Positions 7,923 through 16,840 of a stretch of 64,000 bases of DNA are shown in pieces. The stretch comes from an uncultured Sphingomonadaceae bacterium (GTDB lineage: Bacteria > Pseudomonadota > Alphaproteobacteria > Sphingomonadales > Sphingomonadaceae). The notes under the pieces are model-generated. The model was not told the origin of the DNA and searched no databases. It saw only the letters and a program-made list of their open reading frames with translations. The stretch lies in the NCBI GenBank assembly GCA_903871605.1, contig CAIQHF010000036.1, forward strand, positions 186,001 through 250,000. Direction: 5' to 3'. The position numbers were made by a program, and so were the translations under genes. Position 1 is the stretch's first letter. Each line of letters opens with the position of its first letter.

Positions 7923-8705
7923 ATGAGCGACGCTTTCGCCGGGCGCTATGGTCCTGCCGCGCTTGTGACGGGGGCCTCGTCGGGGATCGGGCGGTCGTTC
8001 GCTCGGGCGCTTGCTGGGCGGGGTATCGACGTCGTCCTCGTCGCGCGCCGCGTCGATCGGCTCGCCACGCTCGCGACTGAGCTCGAGACCGATCATGCTG
8101 TGCGTGCAACGATATGCGTGGTCGACCTTGCCCGCTCGGACGCGGCGGATACCATCCTCGATGCGACGGCGGGGATCGATATCGGACTGGTGGTGAGCAA
8201 TGCCGGCTTCGGCCTCAAGGGAGAGCATGCGGGAAACGATCCGCGCGCGATCGCCGACATGATCGCGGTCAATTGCACCGCGCCAGCGCTGCTCGCCAAA
8301 GGCTTCATCCCGCGCCTGCGCGCGCGCGGCAAAGGCGGCGTGATCTTGACCAGTTCGGTCGAGGGCTTGATCGGTTGCCCCTTTTCGGCGCTCTATTCGG
8401 CCTCGAAGGCGTTCGTGAACAATCTTGGCGAAGCGCTATGGGCCGAGCTGGCGCCCGAGGGACTCGACGTGCTCACCATTTTGCCGGGGGCGACCGCCAC
8501 GGAAGCCGCCGGCCTCCAGGGTATCGATATCGCCCGGCTCCAGAATGTCATGTCGCCCGACGATGTCGCCGCGATGGCACTCGACGCCGTCGCCGACGGG
8601 CCGACGCTGATTACCAGCGAGCATTATGGTGAGCTGTTCGATACTCTGCTCGCAATGCCGCGGCGCGTCGCGCTGACCGCGATGGCACGCAGCATGAAAA
8701 TCTGA
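7923..8705 (+). CDS. Short-chain dehydrogenase/reductase (SDR)
   Basis: A 260-residue SDR with the canonical TGASSGIGRSFA cofactor motif near residue 17, VVSNAGFG, catalytic Ser in TSSVEGLIG and YSASKAFVNNLGEAL. It is similar in length and in its opening RYGPAALVTGAS to the SDR at 5474-6286, so the two look like ancient paralogues acting on related positions of the substrate. It closes the forward operon that begins with the double acyl-CoA dehydrogenase. Only 7 bases separate its stop from the convergent stop of the aldehyde dehydrogenase. Confidence 0.88.
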   Translation: MSDAFAGRYGPAALVTGASSGIGRSFARALAGRGIDVVLVARRVDRLATLATELETDHAVRATICVVDLARSDAADTILDATAGIDIGLVVSNAGFGLKGEHAGNDPRAIADMIAVNCTAPALLAKGFIPRLRARGKGGVILTSSVEGLIGCPFSALYSASKAFVNNLGEALWAELAPEGLDVLTILPGATATEAAGLQGIDIARLQNVMSPDDVAAMALDAVADGPTLITSEHYGELFDTLLAMPRRVALTAMARSMKI

Positions 8706-8712
8706 TCGCGGG

Positions 8713-10155
8713 TCAGATCCCCATACAGAGATATTTGATCTCCATATAGTCATCGAGCCCGTGACGCGACCCCTCGCGGCCGAGCCCGGATTGCTTGACG
8801 CCACCGAACGGCGCGACCTCTGTCGAGATCAGGCCGGTGTTGATCCCGACGATCCCGGCTTCGAGCGCCTCGGCGACGCGCCATACGCGCGACAGGTCGC
8901 GTGCGTAGAAATAACTCGCCAGGCCGAACTCGCTGTCATTGGCCTGCGCGATGGCATCGGCTTCGTCGGTGAAGCGGATGACGCCGGCGAGCGGCCCGAA
9001 CGTCTCCTCGCGCGCTATCTTCATTGCAGCCGTGACCCCCGAGACGACCGTCGGCAGATAATAGCAACCGCCGAGCGGGCTGCGCTCGCCGCCCACCAGC
9101 ACCTTCGCTCCGCCCTCGATCGCATCGGCGAGATGCTCCTCGACCTTGGCGATCGCGGCGGCGTCGATCAGCGGGCCGACCATGCTGCCCTCGTCCATGC
9201 CATAGCCAATCTTCATCGCGCGCACCCTGTCGGCGAGCTTGGTCACGAACGCATCATAGACGCCGTCTTGCACGTAGAAGCGATTGGTGCAGACACAGGT
9301 CTGGCCATTGTTGCGGAACTTGGACACCATCGCGCCATCGACCGCCGCATCGATATCCGCGTCGTCGAACACCAGGAAAGGCGCGTTGCCGCCGAGCTCG
9401 AGCGACAGCTTCTTGATCGTGTCGGCGGATTGCCGCATCAGCTCCCGGCCGACCTCGGTCGATCCGGTGAAGCTGATCTTGCGCACGATCGGATTGGCGG
9501 TCATTTCCGCCCCGATCGCGCGCGCGCTGCCCGTGACGACGCTGAACACGCCCGCCGGCACACCCGCCTCCTCGGCCAGCACCGCGAGCGCGAGCGCCGA
9601 AAGCGGTGTCTGCGAGGCGGGCTTGAGCACCATCGTGCAGCCGGCAGCGAGCGCCGGCGCGAGCTTGCGGGTGATCATCGCGGACGGGAAGTTCCACGGC
9701 GTGATCGCGGCCACCACCCCGATCGGCTGGCGCAGGGTGACGATGCGGCGATCGGCGGCGTGCGGGGGGATCACCTCGCCATAGGCGCGCTTGCCCTCCT
9801 CGGCGAACCATTCGATGAACGAGGCGGCGTAGGTGATCTCGCCCTTCGCCTCCGCGAATGGCTTGCCCTGTTCGCGCGAGAGCAGCTCTCCGAGCGCATC
9901 CTGATTGGCGATCATCAGGTCGAAAAGGCGCCGCAAGATGTGCGAGCGGCGGGCAGCGGTCAGCGCAGACCAGGCGGGCAGCGCGCGATCCGCGGCATCG
10001 ATCGCGCGCGCGGTCTCGGCGGCGCCCATATTGGGGACCGTCGCCAGCAGCCCGGCCGTACCCGGATCGGTGACGGCGATCCTGCCCCCGTCATCGGCAT
10101 CGCACCATGCCCCGTCGATATAGGCCTGCTGCTTGAGAAACCGGGTATAGGACAT
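8713..10155 (-). CDS. gabD: NAD(P)-dependent succinate-semialdehyde dehydrogenase-type aldehyde dehydrogenase
   Basis: A 480-residue aldehyde dehydrogenase from the start MSYTRFLKQQAYIDGAW. The general base Glu263 (SLELGGNAPF) and nucleophile Cys287 (NNGQTCVCTNRF) are present, as is TPWNFPSAMITRK. The Cys-Val-Cys arrangement and the ending PFGGVKQSGLGREGSRHGLD plus DYMEIKYLC are typical of GabD-type enzymes, which oxidise succinate semialdehyde to succinate. In this catabolic setting another short oxo-acid could be the real substrate. The frame is open 26 residues further upstream, but the ATG at 10155 gives the usual family length. It lies downstream of the TonB receptor on the same strand, separated by a strong hairpin. 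Confidence 0.88.
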   Translation of the reverse strand: MSYTRFLKQQAYIDGAWCDADDGGRIAVTDPGTAGLLATVPNMGAAETARAIDAADRALPAWSALTAARRSHILRRLFDLMIANQDALGELLSREQGKPFAEAKGEITYAASFIEWFAEEGKRAYGEVIPPHAADRRIVTLRQPIGVVAAITPWNFPSAMITRKLAPALAAGCTMVLKPASQTPLSALALAVLAEEAGVPAGVFSVVTGSARAIGAEMTANPIVRKISFTGSTEVGRELMRQSADTIKKLSLELGGNAPFLVFDDADIDAAVDGAMVSKFRNNGQTCVCTNRFYVQDGVYDAFVTKLADRVRAMKIGYGMDEGSMVGPLIDAAAIAKVEEHLADAIEGGAKVLVGGERSPLGGCYYLPTVVSGVTAAMKIAREETFGPLAGVIRFTDEADAIAQANDSEFGLASYFYARDLSRVWRVAEALEAGIVGINTGLISTEVAPFGGVKQSGLGREGSRHGLDDYMEIKYLCMGI

Positions 10156-10232
10156 GGCACCAATCCGAACATGGGCGATGGCGGGACGCTTGCCGGGTGG
10201 CAATTGCCGGGTCAACCGTTGCCGAAACGACA

Positions 10233-10259
10233 ATCGCCCGGGCGGTAGGCCCGGGCGAT
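10233..10259 (-). terminator. Strong hairpin after the TonB-dependent receptor gene
   Basis: A perfect 11-bp inverted repeat ATCGCCCGGGC / GCCCGGGCGAT with a 5-base loop sits 45 bases beyond the receptor stop on the minus strand and 77 bases before the aldehyde dehydrogenase start. On the minus strand it is followed by TGTCGTTTCGG, a weak T-rich tail. It probably terminates or attenuates receptor transcripts before gabD. Confidence 0.7.
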
Positions 10260-10304
10260 CACCGTCGCGGTTCGGCAGGAGACGATGTCGCCTGCCAGCG
10301 GCGC

Positions 10305-12908
10305 TTAGAAGTGGTAGCGGACGCGCCCGCCGAAGAAGCGCGGTTGTCCCACTCCCGCAAATTCGGCGCCCGCCCCGTTCAGCCCGCCGAGCCCGGGGAT
10401 GAAGGTGTAATATTTCTTGTTGGTCACGTTGGTGGCGAACGCCGCGAGGTCGATCGGCAGGCCGACAACATTGTTCCAGGAGGCGTTCAGGTTGAGCAGA
10501 TTGGTCCGGTTGATGAACTCGAAATTGCCACCATAGGCGGCGACGTCAGCCGGGGTCGAATAGACATAGTTGGTAAGCTGCTTGTCGGTATGCACGAACG
10601 TTGCGCTGACCGCGATCCGGCCGATGCCCGGATCGAGCGGCAATACGTAAGTTCCGGTCACCGCCACCTTGTTCTTGGGGGACAGTGCGAGCGGCGAGCC
10701 GGGCGCGATGTTGCCGTTCGCCGCCTGATACAGCGGATCGGTCGTGGTGAATGGCGCGATCTTGCGGATCGTCGCATTCAGATAGGTGTAGCCGACATCC
10801 AGCGTGAAGCCGGCGAAGGGAGAGATGGAGGATTCGACCTCGATTCCCCAGATCCGCGATTTGCCCGCATTGATGATCGCGGTGGTCGGCGATGCGGGCG
10901 ACGGATGCCCCGATCCCAGATAATTCTGGTTGTTCTGGAAGCCGAGCTGCAGCTGCTGGTTGGAGAAATTATTGTAGAAGCCGTCGACGTTGAACGTGCC
11001 TTTGAGTGCGCCGCGCAGCGTTGTCTTGATTCCAGCCTCGAAGGCCTCGACCTTTTCGGGCGAAAAGGTTCGGTGATCGCTCGGGGCGTTGGCGAACACG
11101 CCGCCGGCGCGATAGCCGCGGGCATATTTGGCATAGGCGAGGATATTCTCGGTCGGCTTATAGTCGAGGTCGACCAGCCAGGTCGGCTTCTTTGAGCTTT
11201 GCTTGAGCGATTCCGAGCAGGTCGGCGTCTGGCTGATGTCGGTGCACGATGCGACCGGCGTGTTCGGCGCAGGGAAGACATAGGTAACGCGCTTGCTCGT
11301 GTTCGTCTGCCGATCCGACGTGTAGCGGATGCCGCCGGTCAGGCTGAGCTGATCCGTGAATTTGAAGGTTCCCTGCGCATAGGCACCCAGATCGCGATAA
11401 TTGGTCCGGCCCGCTGTGTAGTTGACCGCACCCACCGTGATGGGAAAGCCTTCGAGCCTCGAAAAGTCACCGCCAATCGGATCGCTGCACTGAAGCGTCG
11501 CAACGTTGGAGCAGAGCGCGAGCGAGTAGGACTGGTTGCCCGCCAGCCCGAGCGGGGCGCTGAATTCGCCGTAGAGGCCGCCTTGATAGGTCAGCTTGTC
11601 GTCGAGCGCCGATCCCTGCAACTGCAACTCCTCGGTCGCGGTCGACTGATTGGAGGTCAGACCTCCGGGGATCGGCGAAATCTCGGTGAACTGCGGTTCG
11701 GTCCCCGGGAAAATGAACGTGCCGTAAATGCTGGGCAGATCGGCCGAATTCCAGTTGGTGCCGAACAGCGGCGAGCGCTGCTTGTCGGTGAACTGGCCAT
11801 AGCTCGCGATATTCTTGATCGTCACCGTATCGCTGGCGTGCCATGTGGTTGTGTTGATGATCTGCCACTGCGTCAGCAGCGACTGCGGGTCCGAAAAATT
11901 CGCCTCGCCGTCGTAGAAGCCGGCGCCCTGCGCTTTCTCCTTGGCGAGCTGGGCGCAGGAGAAGACGCCGATGAAATTGGCCGCGCCGGCCGCGAAATCG
12001 AGCGGATCGGTGCCTGCCGAATTGCACGCGATCATCTTGTTGAAGCCGCCGTTGGTGTTCGAGCGGCTGTATGAGACGATCGTGTAGTTTTCGAGATCGG
12101 GGGTCAGATCGACGACGAGGCTGGCGCGGATGGCGGTGTAGTTGACGTCGTTATAGTCGCGCGGACCCACGCCGGAGGTGTTGTGGAGATAGCCATCGCG
12201 GCTCTGGTGGTCGACCGCGATGCGGAAGCGCGCAATGTCGCTCAACGGGACGTTGAGCATACCCTGGATGCGCTTCATGTCATAATTGCCGTAGGAGCCC
12301 TCGACATAGCCCTCGAATTTGGACGTGGGCTTTTGCGGCACGAACAGCACGGCGCCGCCGGTCGTGTTGCGACCCTGCAGCGTGCCCTGCGGCCCTTTCA
12401 GCACTTGGACGTTCTGCAGGTCGAAGAAATTGCCGGGGCCGGCGCCGTCGCCCGCCTGCGTGCCTTGCGTCGGCCCGCGCAGCGCGACGACGTCGGCGAA
12501 ATATACCCCGACCGAGGGTGGGGTGCCGGCCTCTTGCACGAAGCCACGAATGGCGAAGCTCGCATTCTCGGAGCCGAAATTGGAGTTCGCCGACAGCGAC
12601 GGCGTATAGGCGGCGAGATCCGTCGAGTTGACGACGTTGCGGTTGGTGATCTGCTGCTGGTTGAACACGGTGATCGAGATCGGCACGTCCTGGAGGCGTT
12701 CCTCGACGCGGCGTGCGGTGACGATGATATCGGCGGCGCTTCCATCCGGCGCCGCCGTCTGCGTGGCATGTCGTGGCGCAGCCGGCGCCGCGGGCGTCGC
12801 GGCATTTGCGTCGCCGGCGGTCTGTGCGAAGACCGGCATCGCGACGCCCATGCTGAGCGTTAATGCCGAGCTCAAGGCGAAGGCGTTTTTCAAAATCTGA
12901 TGCTGCAT
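10305..12908 (-). CDS. TonB-dependent outer-membrane receptor
   Basis: An 867-residue receptor. The start MQHQILKNAFALSSALTLSM leads a signal peptide cut near VFAQ-TA, followed by an Ala/Pro-rich linker and the plug domain with the TonB-box-like ADIIVTARRVEERLQDVPIS, LAAYTPSLSANSNFG and LKGPQGTLQGRNTTGGAV. The barrel ends in the aromatic RFFGGRVRYHF. The ATG at 12908 has a GAGGGG site before it, and an in-frame start 11 residues upstream is less likely. This plug style is the large sphingomonad receptor subfamily used for uptake of plant, terpenoid, steroid or siderophore ligands, powered by TonB-ExbBD. The adjacent LuxR gene and the 355-base intergenic region with a perfect dyad suggest dedicated regulation. 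Confidence 0.95.
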   Translation of the reverse strand: MQHQILKNAFALSSALTLSMGVAMPVFAQTAGDANAATPAAPAAPRHATQTAAPDGSAADIIVTARRVEERLQDVPISITVFNQQQITNRNVVNSTDLAAYTPSLSANSNFGSENASFAIRGFVQEAGTPPSVGVYFADVVALRGPTQGTQAGDGAGPGNFFDLQNVQVLKGPQGTLQGRNTTGGAVLFVPQKPTSKFEGYVEGSYGNYDMKRIQGMLNVPLSDIARFRIAVDHQSRDGYLHNTSGVGPRDYNDVNYTAIRASLVVDLTPDLENYTIVSYSRSNTNGGFNKMIACNSAGTDPLDFAAGAANFIGVFSCAQLAKEKAQGAGFYDGEANFSDPQSLLTQWQIINTTTWHASDTVTIKNIASYGQFTDKQRSPLFGTNWNSADLPSIYGTFIFPGTEPQFTEISPIPGGLTSNQSTATEELQLQGSALDDKLTYQGGLYGEFSAPLGLAGNQSYSLALCSNVATLQCSDPIGGDFSRLEGFPITVGAVNYTAGRTNYRDLGAYAQGTFKFTDQLSLTGGIRYTSDRQTNTSKRVTYVFPAPNTPVASCTDISQTPTCSESLKQSSKKPTWLVDLDYKPTENILAYAKYARGYRAGGVFANAPSDHRTFSPEKVEAFEAGIKTTLRGALKGTFNVDGFYNNFSNQQLQLGFQNNQNYLGSGHPSPASPTTAIINAGKSRIWGIEVESSISPFAGFTLDVGYTYLNATIRKIAPFTTTDPLYQAANGNIAPGSPLALSPKNKVAVTGTYVLPLDPGIGRIAVSATFVHTDKQLTNYVYSTPADVAAYGGNFEFINRTNLLNLNASWNNVVGLPIDLAAFATNVTNKKYYTFIPGLGGLNGAGAEFAGVGQPRFFGGRVRYHF

Positions 12909-13263
12909 GCCGATCCCCTCTTGTGATCCCGCCGGCTGCAACGTCTTTACGTTTTCGATCGCCGGGCGTGGATGGTGTTCGCCATTCCGCTACCACCGCA
13001 TTGTTGCGCTGTCAGCGGTTCGACCGACGTCAACCACCTCGAAACCGCGTTTCGAGCATCAACATCGCTTCCGCGTTGTTTTTCCGGCAGAGTGCCTTTG
13101 CGAAGGCCTCGCTCTCCTCTTGCCGGCGCACCTGCGGCACTTGTCCAATGTCGGCGCGTCTATATCTATAGGGTAAGCGGCCGCAGCTGACCGATATCTG
13201 GTCGGCGGCTATATTGGGTATTGTATCGCAACCAGTCCGTAAATCGCAATCGATCTCGTGGCA
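12909..13263. other. Gene-free 355-base region between TonB receptor and LuxR regulator
   Basis: No credible gene. Open frames here are shadows with poor composition. The region must hold the receptor promoter on the minus strand. A relatively AT-rich segment near 13160-13225 contains TATAGATATAGA on the minus strand (a possible -10) and a shorter dyad GACCGATATCTGGTC at 13189-13203. The clearest element is the 19-bp dyad listed separately. Confidence 0.5.
13038..13056. promoter_or_regulatory. 19-bp perfect dyad, candidate operator
   Basis: CTCGAAAC-CGC-GTTTCGAG is a perfect 8-bp inverted repeat around a 3-base centre, 130 bases upstream of the TonB receptor start. Its size fits the 18-20-bp dyads bound by dimeric LuxR-type proteins, and a LuxR gene lies next door. 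An mRNA leader hairpin is the alternative. Confidence 0.45.
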
Positions 13264-14388
13264 CTATGCGAGCATCAGCACACTGCGGTGGATGAAGCGA
13301 ACGAGGTCCGGCTGCCCGCGTGCGCCCATCTTCGCGTAGATGGTCTTCGAATAGGTGCGCGCGGTTTCGACGGTCAGGCCGAGATCGTTCGCGGCCTGCG
13401 CGATGCTCATGCCTCGGCTCAGCGCAAGCGCCAGCCGCGCCTCGCTCGGCAGCAGGCGAAACAGGTCGGCAAGCTGCTCGCAGCGATCCGCGGACGACCA
13501 GCCGTCGCCATGGACGTAGGCGACGATCGCCGCGACCGGATTGCCGGGTACGGCCTGCCGGTGCGCCGGAACGAGCAGCATATCGAGCCACGGGTCACGG
13601 CACAGCACGACCGCGCGCGGCCGGCCGAGCGGCGCCGCGCCGATCGCCCGGATCGCCGTGGCGATTTCGCGATCCAGCTCGTCGCTGCGTGCCGCCAGCC
13701 GGCCTCCGGCCCCACGCCGCAGAATATCGCCTCGGTCGAGGATCCGCCGCCCTTCCGCGTCCGTATCGAGCAGCCGCCCGTCGGCATCGAGCGTCATCCA
13801 GCCGAACCGCATCCGCGTGATCGCATCGCCCGTCACCGACGCCTTGAAACGCTCGCGTTCCAGGGCCACGAAGCCGCGGAGCGCGCTTCGCAAATAGGGC
13901 GCAAGCGCCTCGATCAGCGTCTTGTCCCGCGCGCGAAAGCGTCCCGTCCGACGCGACGCGGTGAGCCAGACATTGACACCGCTAGGCTCGACGATCCGCA
14001 TCAGGCGAATATCGTTCATTGCGCTCGGCGTCAGCAATTCCCGCCGATATCGTTCGTGCATGGGGTCGCCCGCGACCAGCAACTCGTCGAGCGCATAGAC
14101 GCGGCCGTCGATGAGGCCATGATAGTCGATCGGGTCAGCTCGGTGCAGGCTGTCCCGATAGAGTTTCTGGACGAGCGGGGGCGATGCCTCACCCGAAAAA
14201 AGATGGATTTGGGCGGGGCGCGAAGGCGCCAGCGGGCGAAAGATCAGGCTGGTATAGTCGGCTCCGATCCTCGCCCTGCAGCGATCGAGAAAATTGCCCC
14301 AGGGCGGATCCTCGAACGCGCCGTCGATCAACGGCGGCAGCAGACCGGCAATATCCGCCATCGCGATCATGGCATCGCATATTCCCAT
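13264..14388 (-). CDS. LuxR-family transcriptional regulator
   Basis: A 374-residue regulator with a C-terminal LuxR/NarL helix-turn-helix (about residues 310-374): LLPSEARLALALSRGMSIAQ, then AANDLGLTVETARTYSKTIY and AKMGARGQPDLVRFI. The N-terminal 250 residues form a sensory region of PAS-like character (FGWMTLDADGRLLDTDAEGR) with no phosphoreceiver Asp pocket. It therefore probably binds a ligand rather than being phosphorylated. The start is uncertain: ATG at 14388 lies within the 12-bp palindrome TCCCATATGGGA, and in-frame ATGs follow at 14370 and 14361. It is divergent from the F420-enzyme operon at 14519 and upstream, same strand, of the TonB receptor, so it is well placed to control both. 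Confidence 0.88.
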   Translation of the reverse strand: MGICDAMIAMADIAGLLPPLIDGAFEDPPWGNFLDRCRARIGADYTSLIFRPLAPSRPAQIHLFSGEASPPLVQKLYRDSLHRADPIDYHGLIDGRVYALDELLVAGDPMHERYRRELLTPSAMNDIRLMRIVEPSGVNVWLTASRRTGRFRARDKTLIEALAPYLRSALRGFVALERERFKASVTGDAITRMRFGWMTLDADGRLLDTDAEGRRILDRGDILRRGAGGRLAARSDELDREIATAIRAIGAAPLGRPRAVVLCRDPWLDMLLVPAHRQAVPGNPVAAIVAYVHGDGWSSADRCEQLADLFRLLPSEARLALALSRGMSIAQAANDLGLTVETARTYSKTIYAKMGARGQPDLVRFIHRSVLMLA

Positions 14389-14518
14389 ATGGGAGGTTCC
14401 AAGCCGACATGCCTATGTCAGATCGGCTGCGCGGCGCAATCGGCAGGCGAGGCCGGGCCGGCCGTGGGAGGCGCTTCGCCACGCGCGCAGCGGCGGCGCC
14501 AAGACTGGAGAGACGCCC

Positions 14519-15655
14519 GTGAAGGTTCAGCCCGCCGCCTTTCTGCGCACCACGCTGCCGCTCGATCTGTCGGTACTGCCCACGCTCGACAGCGGGCGCT
14601 ATCATTCGATCTGGTTGCCCGACCATATGGTGAGCTTCTGGCCGGATTCGATCTGGACGCCCGAATTCACCGATCTCGCTACCGCGTCGCCGTCGCCGCA
14701 TCGCCATCTCGACGCGATGGCGGTTGCGGGCGCGGCCGCGGTGCTGACCCGTAACGTGCCGATTGCAACAAGTGTGGTCGACACGGTGCGCCGCCATCCC
14801 GCGATGCTGGCGCAGACCGCGCTGACGCTCGATCATCTCTCAGGCGGCCGCTTCATCCTCGGCCTGGGAAGCGGCGAAGCGGAGAATACAGTTCCCTATG
14901 GCTTTGACTTTGCCAGGCCCGTCGGTCGCTTCGAGGAGGCGCTCAAGGTCATCAAGCTGCTGTGGGAAAGCGACGGGCCCATCGATTTCGAAGGGCAGTT
15001 CTTCAGCCTGCATCATGCCCGGATGGACACCGAATGCCATGACGGGCGCTGCCCGCCCATCTGGGTGGGTGCAGGCGGTCCGCGGATGCTCGAGATCACC
15101 GGGCGCTATGCCGATGGCTGGTGGCCCGCGGGCGCCTGGTCGCCCGAGGATTATGCCCAGAAGCTCGGCGTGGTCCGTGCGTCGGCTGACAAGGCGGGCC
15201 GCGATCCGATGGCGATCGTCCCTGCCTTCATCCAGACGTGCCTGATCGGCGACGACGCCGAACTCGCCGAGATAGTCGAGGCACCGCTGGTCAAGGCGAT
15301 CATCCTGCAGATATCGGCGCCCGAACTGCGCAAATATGGCCATGAGCATCCGATGGGCGAAGCGTGGCGCGGCTTCGTCGATATCGATCCAGGGGTGCTG
15401 ACACGCGAGCGGATCATCGCATTTTGCCAGCAGGTGACCCCAGAGATGATCCTCGCGATCGTCCCGCACGGAGGACCGAGCCAGATCGCCGGGATCGTCA
15501 AGGATTTCTGCGACGCCGGCCTGCGCGTCCCCAAGATCATGGACTATGGCGGCATGGCGGGCCTCCAATATGGCGCGCGTTCGGCAGCGAAGGTCCGCGC
15601 GGCGGAGGACGCGCTGATGCGGCTGCTCGGCCAGCCGGTGGGCGAAGCAGCATGA
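14519..15655 (+). CDS. LLM-class F420-dependent oxidoreductase (phthiodiolone-ketoreductase-like)
   Basis: A 378-residue luciferase-like TIM-barrel enzyme. Features include RYHSIWLPDHMVSFWPDS near the N-terminus, SGGRFILGLGSGEAENTVPYG, VGRFEEALKVIKLLWES, PPIWVGAGGPRMLEITGRYA and ADKAGRDPMAIVPAF. This pattern matches my recollection of mycobacterial F420-dependent ketoreductases (Rv2951c type) and Mer/FGD-like enzymes rather than FMN monooxygenases. Expected reaction: hydride transfer between F420H2 and a ketone or alcohol. The start is GTG at 14519, preceded by GGAGAG. An in-frame extension to 14294 has no coding character. It is the first gene of the operon that also makes F420 (cofE, cofD), and it overlaps the sulfotransferase start by 4 bases. 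Confidence 0.88.
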   Translation: MKVQPAAFLRTTLPLDLSVLPTLDSGRYHSIWLPDHMVSFWPDSIWTPEFTDLATASPSPHRHLDAMAVAGAAAVLTRNVPIATSVVDTVRRHPAMLAQTALTLDHLSGGRFILGLGSGEAENTVPYGFDFARPVGRFEEALKVIKLLWESDGPIDFEGQFFSLHHARMDTECHDGRCPPIWVGAGGPRMLEITGRYADGWWPAGAWSPEDYAQKLGVVRASADKAGRDPMAIVPAFIQTCLIGDDAELAEIVEAPLVKAIILQISAPELRKYGHEHPMGEAWRGFVDIDPGVLTRERIIAFCQQVTPEMILAIVPHGGPSQIAGIVKDFCDAGLRVPKIMDYGGMAGLQYGARSAAKVRAAEDALMRLLGQPVGEAA

Positions 15656-16830
15656 GCGCGGTTCTCGACCGGCTCGCCGCCGATGCGATGCTGGCGCGAG
15701 CCGAGGCGGCGACGGGGCTTGCCGACTATGGCGACGCGACGCTGGCCGAGCGTTTCGGCCAGGCGGTCGATCACCTCAACGGTATCGACATGGACGGCGA
15801 CGGGCGGGCGGCGGCAGCGGATGTGTGCCACTGGCTGCTGACCGACCGCCTGCGCTTCCACGCCGACCGCAAGCGCTATCCGGTCGCCGAAGAGACGATC
15901 GATCGGCCGATGTTCGCGACCGGCGAGCCGCGCTCGGGGACGACGCTGATGCATGCGCTGATGTCGGTCGATCCCGACGCGCGCGCGCTGCGCTTCTGGG
16001 AGGTGATGCGGCCTTCGCCGCCGCCCGGCGTAACCGGCGCCGACGATCCGCGCCGGATGCTTGCGGACGACGATTGGCGCGAGATCAATGCCAAGATGCC
16101 CAAATGGCTGCGCAGCCACCCCTATAACGACATGCTCGGTGACGGCTTGCCCGAGGACGAACGGACCTGGGCGTTCGATTTCCGCGTGATGACGCCGACC
16201 GCCTGGTGGCGCGTGCCGATGCAGACGCTGTCGATGGGGCTGCCGACCGACCCCGTGGCGCAATACCGCATCCACAAGGCGATGCTGCAGCAATTCCAAT
16301 ATGCGCGCCCGAGGAAGCATTGGGTGCTCAAGGGCTTCCACGGCTTTCGCCTCCGGGCGTTCTTCGATGCCTATCCCGACGCCAGTCTGGTCTATTTGCA
16401 CCGTGATCCGGTGCAGGTGGCAGCGTCGCGGACGATGATGATGGCGGACATCATGGACGGCATCGTCGGCGCGATCGACCTCAAGGCGGAGGCGAGGATG
16501 CACCTGCAGATGACGCGCGCGAGTATCGCCAACACCATGGCCGACCCGCTGATCGACGATCCGCGCATCCACCACGTCCGCTATGCCGATTTCGTGGCCG
16601 ATCCGGTCGGGACGATCCGCGGCTATTATGCCTTTGCGGGACGCGAGCTGACGCCTCAGGCCGAGACCGCGATGCGTCACTATCTCGCGAGCAACCGCGG
16701 CGATCGCCACGGCAAGTTCCGCTATTCCACTAAATTGCTGACCGACATCGGCGAGAATATCGATGCACTGCATGCCGAATTCGCGCCTTTCCGCGCGCGG
16801 TTCGGGGTGGAAATCGAGCAACGGGACTAA
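15652..16830 (+). CDS. PAPS-dependent sulfotransferase family protein
   Basis: A 392-residue protein of the Sulfotransfer_3-type family. The 5'-phosphosulfate loop is FATGEPRSGTTLMHALMSVD (about residues 85-104) and the 3'-phosphate-binding segment is YPDASLVYLHRDPVQVAASR. Between them lies WVLKGFHGFRLRAFF, where the family usually has a WxLKxP-type segment. Sulfotransferases move the sulfonate of PAPS to a hydroxyl or amine, leaving PAP. The ATG at 15652 overlaps the stop of the F420-type oxidoreductase (ATGA), so the two are coupled. A second, diverged sulfotransferase lies at 37290. Members of this family in catabolic clusters are mostly uncharacterised and a non-sulfonating role cannot be excluded. 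Confidence 0.85.
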   Translation: MSAVLDRLAADAMLARAEAATGLADYGDATLAERFGQAVDHLNGIDMDGDGRAAAADVCHWLLTDRLRFHADRKRYPVAEETIDRPMFATGEPRSGTTLMHALMSVDPDARALRFWEVMRPSPPPGVTGADDPRRMLADDDWREINAKMPKWLRSHPYNDMLGDGLPEDERTWAFDFRVMTPTAWWRVPMQTLSMGLPTDPVAQYRIHKAMLQQFQYARPRKHWVLKGFHGFRLRAFFDAYPDASLVYLHRDPVQVAASRTMMMADIMDGIVGAIDLKAEARMHLQMTRASIANTMADPLIDDPRIHHVRYADFVADPVGTIRGYYAFAGRELTPQAETAMRHYLASNRGDRHGKFRYSTKLLTDIGENIDALHAEFAPFRARFGVEIEQRD

Positions 16831-16840
16831 TCCGGTGCCG

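Noticed and set aside
8761-10248. A 495-codon plus-strand frame opposite the succinate-semialdehyde dehydrogenase
   Set aside because: No recognisable motifs, while the minus strand has intact aldehyde dehydrogenase catalytic residues and cofactor motifs.
13189-13203. GACCGATATCTGGTC dyad near a TATAGATATAGA stretch
   Set aside because: Four-base arms around a central GATATC are too short to call an operator. It is mentioned only within the intergenic description.
14383-14394. Perfect palindrome TCCCATATGGGA over the LuxR start codon
   Set aside because: It is only 12 bp, spans the codon itself (CATATG arises readily there) and no second copy was seen, so an operator claim is weak.
15652-16830. 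Calling the sulfotransferase a specific steroid sulfotransferase
   Set aside because: Only the cofactor loops are diagnostic. Nothing in the sequence fixes the acceptor.
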